From: Prevotellaceae bacterium | GTDB lineage: Bacteria > Bacteroidota > Bacteroidia > Bacteroidales > Bacteroidaceae | Assembly: GCA_021204885.1 (NCBI GenBank) | Contig: JAJPYP010000051.1 | Span: forward strand, 1-13,800 | Length of the DNA: 13,800 nt | Direction: 5' to 3' | Shown here: piece after piece, positions 6,111 through 11,758 of the stretch | How the letters are laid out: each line of letters starts with the position of its first letter | How positions within the stretch are numbered: position 1 is the stretch's first letter | The notes under the pieces: model-generated | What the model was told of the DNA's origin: nothing | Databases searched by the model: none | What the model saw: the letters and a program-made list of their open reading frames with translations, nothing else | Position numbers and translations under genes: made by a program

Positions 6111-6962
6111 ATGGGAGAAAAGGTCATGAACTGGTTGGGGCTGTGCGGGGAAAGCCTGTTGAGCGTGGTGAAGGTCCTGCTGCAATCCAAATGGAAAACC
6201 CGGTTGCCGGCAACGTTCGGCAGCCGGGAAGAGCTGTTGATATTGGCCAACGGCCCCTCGCTGAACCACACGGTGGAATCGGCTTCCGCTTTCATCCAAG
6301 GGAAAACCTTGTTGGCGGTGAACTTCTGCGTCACCTCCCCCTTGTTCGAGCGGCTCAAGCCCGAGATATACCTCATTGCCGACCCGCTCTTCTGGATAGT
6401 GCCCGAAAAGCGCGTGTCGCTCTTCGGCACCTTGGCCGAAAAGACCACGTGGCCCATGAGCCTCTTCGTGCCGGTACGCGCCATGAAGAGCGACACGTGG
6501 CAGCCGCTGCTTGCCGGCAATCCCCACATCAGCCTCTGTCTATACAATACCACGCCCATCGACGGGTTCCAAGGTTTCTGTGACTGGATATTCACCAAAG
6601 GGTGGGGCGTGCCCCGTCCGCACAACGTGCTCATACCCGCCATCACCATCGGGTTGCGCCTGCCGTTCCACAAGATCTACTTGGCGGGAGCCGACCACTC
6701 CTGGCTGCCCGAAATCACTGTGACCGACGACAACGTGGTGCTCATGCACCAGAAGCACTTCTATGACCAAGGCACTTCCAAGGCACAGACCGTGCTGCAA
6801 GAGAACCTGCACACCCAGCGGCTGCACAACATCCTTTACCACATGTACGTGGCCTTCAAGTCTTACTTCGTGCTCGAGGCCTACGCCCGCAAGTTAGGCA
6901 AGGAGGTCGTCAACATCACGCCCGGCAGTTACATCGACGCCTTTAAACGCATGAAAGTATGA
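6111..6962 (+). CDS. GT42/DUF115-like protein, putative sialyl(nonulosonyl)transferase
   Basis: This 283-residue cytoplasmic-looking protein is not one I can name with certainty. ELLILANGPSLN (41-52) resembles the nucleotide-binding GNGPSL loop near the N-terminus of GT42 sialyltransferases (Campylobacter CstII) and of DUF115/Maf proteins. VLIPAITIGLRLPFHKIYLAGADHSW (173-197; split into VLIPAITIGLRL and KIYLAGADHSW) parallels the CstII segment ending in EIYLSGIDF. MHQKHFYDQ (212-220) sits where CstII has its catalytic-His loop, and the C-terminus (ARKLGKEVVNITPGSY) parallels the last strand and helix. As first gene of an operon for making a CMP-nonulosonate, transfer of that sugar is the natural role; a MptE-like or non-enzymatic role remains possible. 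The start at 6111 is chosen for position after the leader; ATG at 6126 is an alternative. Its stop overlaps the next gene by ATGA. Confidence 0.72.
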   Translation: MGEKVMNWLGLCGESLLSVVKVLLQSKWKTRLPATFGSREELLILANGPSLNHTVESASAFIQGKTLLAVNFCVTSPLFERLKPEIYLIADPLFWIVPEKRVSLFGTLAEKTTWPMSLFVPVRAMKSDTWQPLLAGNPHISLCLYNTTPIDGFQGFCDWIFTKGWGVPRPHNVLIPAITIGLRLPFHKIYLAGADHSWLPEITVTDDNVVLMHQKHFYDQGTSKAQTVLQENLHTQRLHNILYHMYVAFKSYFVLEAYARKLGKEVVNITPGSYIDAFKRMKV

Positions 6963-7711
6963 AAGACGGCATCATCATCCAAGCACGTACCGGGTCCACC
7001 CGCTTGCCCGGCAAGATACTGCTTCCCTTTTACCAAGGCGCGTGTATCATCGACTTGATGATAGAACGTATCAAACGGCTTTGCCCCGGCAAGACCGTGG
7101 TACTTGCCACGACCCTTCGACAGCAAGACGACGTATTGGAAGAGGTGGCGCGGAAAGCCGGCATCGACTGTTTCAGGGGCGATGAAGAGAATGTGCTCGA
7201 CCGTTTCATCCGTGCCGCCGAGGCCTACGGATTAGACCGCTTCATCCGCGTCTGCTCTGACAATCCCTTCTTGCAAGTGGAGAGCTTCGAGGCCTTGTTC
7301 ATGGCGCATGATGTTTCCAAAGCCGATTACGTCTCCTACGCATTCGCCGACGGCCGCCCGGTCATCAAGTCCCATTTGGGGCTTTTCGCCGAGCTTGTCA
7401 CTACCGACGCGCTGCGCCGTGTGGCCGCCGTGACAAGTGAGCGGCCCTTCTTGGAGCACGTCACCATCTATCTCTACACCCATCCCGAAGCCTTCAAGAT
7501 CCATTTCCTGCCCTTGCCCGAAGCGTTGGAAGGACGGTACGACCTGCGCTTCACGCTCGACACCATGGAGGACTTTACCCTGCTGCAAAGCCTCTATGCC
7601 GCTTACTGTGAGGTGGGAGAACAGACCCTCCCCGCACTGCTGCGGTTGGTGGAAGACCGTCCCGAATGCCGTGCGAGGATGTTAGAGAACATTGCCCATA
7701 ACACCAAATGA
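6959..7711 (+). CDS. spsF: SpsF-type cytidylyltransferase (predicted CMP-nonulosonate synthetase)
   Basis: A 250-residue nucleotidyltransferase of the SpsF group (COG1861). It has the signature GIIIQARTGSTRLPGK (4-19), FRGDEENVLDRF (72-83), IRVCSDNPFL (96-105, in the position of the metal-binding Asp), FLEHVT (164-169) and LRFTLDTMEDF (196-206). The related NeuA and KdsB enzymes couple CTP to sialic acid or Kdo, and here it sits between a putative transferase and a NeuB synthase. The predicted reaction is CTP plus free nonulosonate to CMP-nonulosonate plus pyrophosphate. B. subtilis also pairs SpsF with a NeuB homologue, SpsE, in spore-coat polysaccharide synthesis. It overlaps the genes before and after it by 4 nt (ATGA), indicating translational coupling. 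Family assignment is firm; the sugar is inferred. Confidence 0.9.
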   Translation: MKDGIIIQARTGSTRLPGKILLPFYQGACIIDLMIERIKRLCPGKTVVLATTLRQQDDVLEEVARKAGIDCFRGDEENVLDRFIRAAEAYGLDRFIRVCSDNPFLQVESFEALFMAHDVSKADYVSYAFADGRPVIKSHLGLFAELVTTDALRRVAAVTSERPFLEHVTIYLYTHPEAFKIHFLPLPEALEGRYDLRFTLDTMEDFTLLQSLYAAYCEVGEQTLPALLRLVEDRPECRARMLENIAHNTK

Positions 7712-8766
7712 CACCCTATATTGCCATGAACAGTACCTACATCATCGGAGAGATCGGACAGAACCACAACGGTTCCGTCGACATAGCCAAACTGATTGTC
7801 GATTTGGTTTCCCGTCCCGTGCAGGAGGAGTATTTCAACATTCCGTTGCGCCCCATGGATGCCGTAAAGATGACCAAGCGCGATTTAAGCGAAGAGTTGG
7901 CCGACTCGCAAATGAATCGTCCCTACGATTCTCCCCACTCGTTCGGGCGCACGTACGGCGAGCACCGTGCCTTCTTGGAGTTGACCGATGAACAGCATTT
8001 CGAAGTCTACAAGCACGCCAAGTCGTTGGGACTGGACTTCGTGGAGACGCTCTGTTCCAAAGGGTGCCTCTCGTTGTTGAAGCTCTTCACGCCCGACCGC
8101 CTGAAGGTGGCGAGCCGTGACCTTACCAACCTGCCCTTGTTGGCGGCCATGGCCGAGACCAAGATACCCATCATCCTCTCCTTGGGCATGGCGGGAAGAA
8201 GGGAATTAGACGAGGCGCTGGAGGTCATCACCCGTTACCACAATGACATCGCCATCCTGCATTGCGTATCGCAATATCCCACCCATCCTGACAACTTGAA
8301 CCTGCGGCGCATCACCTATTTGAAGCGGCATTACGGAGCGTACCGCATCGGCTTCTCCGACCACACCATAGGCATCGCCGCCCCGGTAGTGGCCGTGGGC
8401 ATGGGTGCCGAGATTATCGAGAAGCACGTCACCATAGACCGGCACATGAAAGGCACCGACCAGCAAGGCTCGCTCGGTCCCGACGGCATCAACCGCATGA
8501 TACGCGACATCCGCATCGCCGAGCGTTGGTTAGGCTGCGGGGAGCTGGACATCAATCCCGCCGTATCGGCCGCCAAGGTGAAGTTGGAACGCTCCATCGC
8601 CTCCGTAAGGACACTGCATGCGGGCGAGACCATTACGGAGGCCGACATACATTTGCTTAGTCCCGGCGACGGCATCAAGTGGCGCGAACGCGACCGCGTC
8701 ATCGGCCACACCGTGCTGCAAGAGATACCGCGAAACGAGATTATCTACCCCAACCTTATACAATAG
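7708..8766 (+). CDS. neuB: NeuB-family nonulosonic acid (sialic acid/KDN-type) synthase
   Basis: NeuB enzymes condense PEP with a hexose or hexosamine (or its 6-phosphate) to give a nine-carbon 2-keto acid. This 352-residue protein has the TIM barrel, with IGEIGQNHNGS (13-23), DAVKMTKRD (51-59), GRTYGEHR (80-87), GFSDHT (215-220) and EKHVTIDR (238-245). The His residues of SDHT (219) and EKH (240) match the Mn2+ ligands known in meningococcal NeuB. The C-terminal SAF (antifreeze-like) domain covers about 291-350, and total length is normal. The loop after EKHVTIDR reads MKGTDQQGSLGPDG, where NeuB/NANS proteins usually have a PDH/SDH..SLEP-like sequence; this may mark a different substrate. 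The start at 7708 overlaps the previous stop (ATGA); Met7 at 7726 is an alternative. The HAD phosphatase gene follows after 10 nt, suggesting a 9-phosphate product. Confidence 0.93.
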   Translation: MTPYIAMNSTYIIGEIGQNHNGSVDIAKLIVDLVSRPVQEEYFNIPLRPMDAVKMTKRDLSEELADSQMNRPYDSPHSFGRTYGEHRAFLELTDEQHFEVYKHAKSLGLDFVETLCSKGCLSLLKLFTPDRLKVASRDLTNLPLLAAMAETKIPIILSLGMAGRRELDEALEVITRYHNDIAILHCVSQYPTHPDNLNLRRITYLKRHYGAYRIGFSDHTIGIAAPVVAVGMGAEIIEKHVTIDRHMKGTDQQGSLGPDGINRMIRDIRIAERWLGCGELDINPAVSAAKVKLERSIASVRTLHAGETITEADIHLLSPGDGIKWRERDRVIGHTVLQEIPRNEIIYPNLIQ

Positions 8767-8776
8767 ATACGGACAG

Positions 8777-9274
8777 ATGTTACCCAAATTAGTGATTACC
8801 GACATAGACGGCGTGTGGACCGACGGCGGCATGTATTACACCGCCCAAGGCGACGTGATGAAACGTTTCTCCGTGAAGGACGGATGGGGCGTGATATTCC
8901 TGCGTTCTTTAGGCATACCGGTGGCCATCATGACCGGAGAGCAGACGCAAATCGTGCGGCAGCGTGCCGACAAGTTGAAAATAAAGCATTGCTATTTGGG
9001 CGTGAAAGACAAGGTGGAACAGACAAGGCAGCTGTGCGCGGAACTTGGCATCACGCTACGTGACGTGGCCTTTATCGGCGATGACGTGAATGACCTTCCC
9101 CTGTTGCGCTTGGTGGGTTTCAGCGGCTCGCCCGTCAACACGCCCCAGTATGTGAAGCGCGAAGTGGACTATGTCACCGTCACGCACGGCGGCTATGGTG
9201 CCTTCCGCGAGTTCGTGGAGAAAATCTTGGCCGATAACGGGGTATTGGAAGAGGTATTGGCCAAAATCTCGTAA
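8777..9274 (+). CDS. KdsC-like HAD phosphatase, predicted nonulosonate-9-phosphate phosphatase
   Basis: This 165-residue type C0 (capless, tetrameric) HAD phosphatase has the nucleophile motif ITDIDGVWTDG (7-17, Asp9 and Asp11), IMTGEQTQIVRQRADKLK (51-68, motif II Thr53), GVKDK (motif III Lys) and FIGDDVNDLPLL (motif IV acids). Kdo-8-P phosphatases carry TGR in motif II, whereas this protein has TGE. Glu55 and Lys66 line up with Glu56 and Lys67 of B. thetaiotaomicron BT1713, a KDN-9-phosphate phosphatase whose specificity I recall being tied to that pair. It is thus predicted to remove the phosphate from the NeuB product before CMP activation. The frame is open back to 8618 inside neuB, but the ATG at 8777, 10 nt after the neuB stop, begins exactly at the family N-terminus. 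It ends 5 nt from a convergent gene. Confidence 0.93.
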   Translation: MLPKLVITDIDGVWTDGGMYYTAQGDVMKRFSVKDGWGVIFLRSLGIPVAIMTGEQTQIVRQRADKLKIKHCYLGVKDKVEQTRQLCAELGITLRDVAFIGDDVNDLPLLRLVGFSGSPVNTPQYVKREVDYVTVTHGGYGAFREFVEKILADNGVLEEVLAKIS

Positions 9275-9279
9275 ACGAC

Positions 9280-10302
9280 TTACCGCGTGGCTCGTATCGC
9301 CTTTACAATCGCCTCCCTTTCGGGCGTGGAGAAGGTGCAGGGATAGCTGGGCATACCCTTCACCGCTTTCAATCCTTTCCGCCGGTATTGCCGGTCGGCC
9401 AACCGTCCCAACCAGTGCAGCCAAGCATGCTTCTTGGCGTATGCGATGAGTGCCTGCTTGCGCGATATGACCGTCGTCTCCTTGGGCATCTCGCTGATGG
9501 AACGCATAAAGGCCGTCGCATCGGCAAGCGGGCTTCCCTCCTTGGAGGCGAGCAACGCGCCCATGGCCTGCAAGAATCCTTGGTACTCTTCTTTATATTC
9601 GGTCGCGCTTTTGACTACTGACGGAGGCACCGTGCTGTCGGTGGCCGAACCGGGTATATACTCGCGGGCGCTGTAAAAGCAGGGCAGCGTGGCATACTTG
9701 CCGAATATCAACACGGCGTGGTTGAAAAGTTCTTCGGCCAAGAAGAGATTGTGGAAAAGCGGTGTGCCCGAAGCGTCGAACGAGGCGGCATACATGGCGC
9801 GGAACACCTCCGTGCGCGTCACTCCGTAGAGCAGGGAAGCATACATGCCTTGCTCCTGCAAGAGCCTTTCACGCGGTGTGTCGGCGGTGATACGTTTGTC
9901 AAGGTGACGGATGTAACGGGGCATGAAAGCTACTTTTCCCCGCTTGCCGGGCGTGAAGGTGAGGTAGTGTCCTTGCGCCGTGCTGTAATCGGGATGGGCA
10001 TCCAAGAAGTCAATCACCTGCCCTATGGCGGCAGGCACGGTGAAATCGTCGTCGGCACAATAAAGCACGTAGGGTGTCTTGATGAGCGGCAGCACCTCCC
10101 GTATCTTCAGCAGGAAATGGAGCCGTGGACGGTGCAGGTAGGTAACCGATGGATAGGCATCCGCATAGGGAAAGGCATGGTCTGAGGAGTCGGGCACCAA
10201 CAATCGCAGGGCAGTGCCGCTGTAGTAGTCCAGCAACCTGCGCAGCCTTTCGGGGCGGTTGTGCGCGGGGATGATGACGGTTGCGCGGCTCAAGTCAGGC
10301 AT
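9280..10302 (-). CDS. GT2-like (TIGR00180-type) glycosyltransferase
   Basis: A 340-residue glycosyltransferase with a GT-A-like N-terminal half: RATVIIPAHNRPERL (6-20), LRLLVPDSSD (32-41) and YVLYCADDDFTVP (78-90), whose DDD (84-86) is the probable metal/nucleotide-sugar site. The C-terminal half (about 120-340) is the longer acceptor region typical of what NCBI calls TIGR00180-family glycosyltransferases. I chose the ATG at 10302 over one at 10320: it overlaps the flippase stop by 8 nt (ATGCCTGA), and the GT domain begins a few residues later. It is last in the metG-wzx-GT series. No membrane segment is seen. Substrate unknown; it should act on the same glycan as the neighbouring transferases. 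Confidence 0.85.
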   Translation of the reverse strand: MPDLSRATVIIPAHNRPERLRRLLDYYSGTALRLLVPDSSDHAFPYADAYPSVTYLHRPRLHFLLKIREVLPLIKTPYVLYCADDDFTVPAAIGQVIDFLDAHPDYSTAQGHYLTFTPGKRGKVAFMPRYIRHLDKRITADTPRERLLQEQGMYASLLYGVTRTEVFRAMYAASFDASGTPLFHNLFLAEELFNHAVLIFGKYATLPCFYSAREYIPGSATDSTVPPSVVKSATEYKEEYQGFLQAMGALLASKEGSPLADATAFMRSISEMPKETTVISRKQALIAYAKKHAWLHWLGRLADRQYRRKGLKAVKGMPSYPCTFSTPEREAIVKAIRATR

Positions 10303-11749
10303 CGAACTTCCTCCTTCCAAGCAAGTATTGCACGCTCTCGTGGAAAACCACCGATTTCAACCGCCACATCACCAACGCATAGAGCGCGGCGGCCACCGCC
10401 ACCTTGACAAGCAGCGAGAGCCAGCGGGCCGCAAGGGGTTTGGCCACCCAAGCGGCCAAGGCGATGACCGCTATGGAAACGATGAGATAAGGAGCGATGT
10501 CGCGCAGCGTGTCGAGTAAGCGAAGGCGGATATACTTGTGGGCGAACCAGTGCCACACGAGTAGCCACAAGATGTTCACGGCCGTGTAGACCTTCAACAT
10601 GACCTGCAATCCGTAGGGATAGCTCAACCAGATGCAGAGCAGCTGCAACACCCCCAAGGCGATGGTATTCCACATATAGACGTTGGGGTGTCCCAAGCTG
10701 TTCATCAAGTTGGCATAGAGGGTGGAGAGAGGCATGAACGCCCCCCATACGCACAACACCTGCATCACCGGCACGCACGGCAACCACTTGTCGGTAATGG
10801 CTATCGCGATGAGCTCTTCGGAGATGACGCCCAATCCCAACATGGCCGGGAAGCTGACGAACGCCGTGAAGCGCATCAGCTTGCGGAAGATATGTTGCAA
10901 TCGCTCCATCTCCTCGGAAGCCTCGCGGAACACCGGCTGCCCCACACTGTTCACCATGCCGAAAATGGTGGAGTAACCCATGACAGTCCACTTGCTGCCC
11001 TGTGAATAGAAGCCTGCCTCGCGGATGGTGTAGAACCTTCCAAGCAAGGCCGAGAAGATGTTGTTGTTGATGTGCGTGAAGAGTGTGGTGAAGAACTGCT
11101 TGCTGCTGAAAGGGAGCAACTCCCTGAGCGGTTGCATGCGGAAAGAGAGCGTGGGGTGCCAAGGGGAAAACAGCCAAAGCAACACCACGTTGGCGGTGAT
11201 GTAAAGCACGCTTTGCGTGGCGATGCCCCAATAGCCCCATCCGCGATAGGCGCACGTCACGCCCGCCACGCCCGACAGGATGATGGCGGCAATCTGTATC
11301 AAGCTGCGCTGTTTCACCATCAAGTTGCGGAAGAAGTAGGCAGTGGGCGCCGTTCCGAAGCTCCCTATAAAGAAGCCCAAGAAGAGGAATCGCGCTAATC
11401 TTGACAGCGCCGGCGTGTGGTAAAAGCGGGCGATGAGCGGTGCCGCGGCATAGAGCAGCGCGTAGAGCAACGCCCCCATGCAGATGTTGAACCAGAACAC
11501 CGCGTTGTAGTCGTCGCGGGTCACCTGCTTCTTGTTGACCAATGCCAAGATGAACCCGCTTTCGCAGAAAATACCCGCCGTGGCCGAGAAGATGGTGAGT
11601 ACCGCCACCATGCCGTAATCGGTCGAGGAGAGCAACCGGGCGAGGAACACCCCGAACACCAAGTTCATCAATTGCAGGACACCGCTGCCGATGCCTCCCC
11701 ACAACAACCCCTTGGCCGTCTTCTGCTTGAGTGAGGGAGTGTCGCCCAT
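10295..11749 (-). CDS. wzx: Wzx-type oligosaccharide flippase (MOP/PST family, WzxC-like)
   Basis: A 484-residue polytopic membrane protein predicted to flip undecaprenyl-linked oligosaccharide across the inner membrane. The N-terminus (KQKTAKGLLWGGIGSGVLQL) and the following FLARLLSSTDYGMVAVLTIF region are characteristic of the PST/WzxC subgroup. About a dozen hydrophobic segments are visible along the chain, for example around residues 17-37, 80-105, 125-145, 170-200, 300-325, 385-405 and 425-460, with a conserved cytoplasmic loop (FSSKQFFTTLFTHINNN) near the middle. It starts 9 nt after the metG stop and overlaps the next GT by 8 nt, so all three are probably co-transcribed. As the only exporter seen, it is the best candidate to move the glycan assembled by this locus. 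Confidence 0.93.
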   Translation of the reverse strand: MGDTPSLKQKTAKGLLWGGIGSGVLQLMNLVFGVFLARLLSSTDYGMVAVLTIFSATAGIFCESGFILALVNKKQVTRDDYNAVFWFNICMGALLYALLYAAAPLIARFYHTPALSRLARFLFLGFFIGSFGTAPTAYFFRNLMVKQRSLIQIAAIILSGVAGVTCAYRGWGYWGIATQSVLYITANVVLLWLFSPWHPTLSFRMQPLRELLPFSSKQFFTTLFTHINNNIFSALLGRFYTIREAGFYSQGSKWTVMGYSTIFGMVNSVGQPVFREASEEMERLQHIFRKLMRFTAFVSFPAMLGLGVISEELIAIAITDKWLPCVPVMQVLCVWGAFMPLSTLYANLMNSLGHPNVYMWNTIALGVLQLLCIWLSYPYGLQVMLKVYTAVNILWLLVWHWFAHKYIRLRLLDTLRDIAPYLIVSIAVIALAAWVAKPLAARWLSLLVKVAVAAALYALVMWRLKSVVFHESVQYLLGRRKFDA

Positions 11750-11758
11750 GGAACGGTT

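Noticed and set aside
8618..9274. 218-residue version of the HAD phosphatase starting inside neuB
   Set aside because: The extra 53 residues overlap neuB and look like out-of-frame translation; the family N-terminus begins at ATG 8777.
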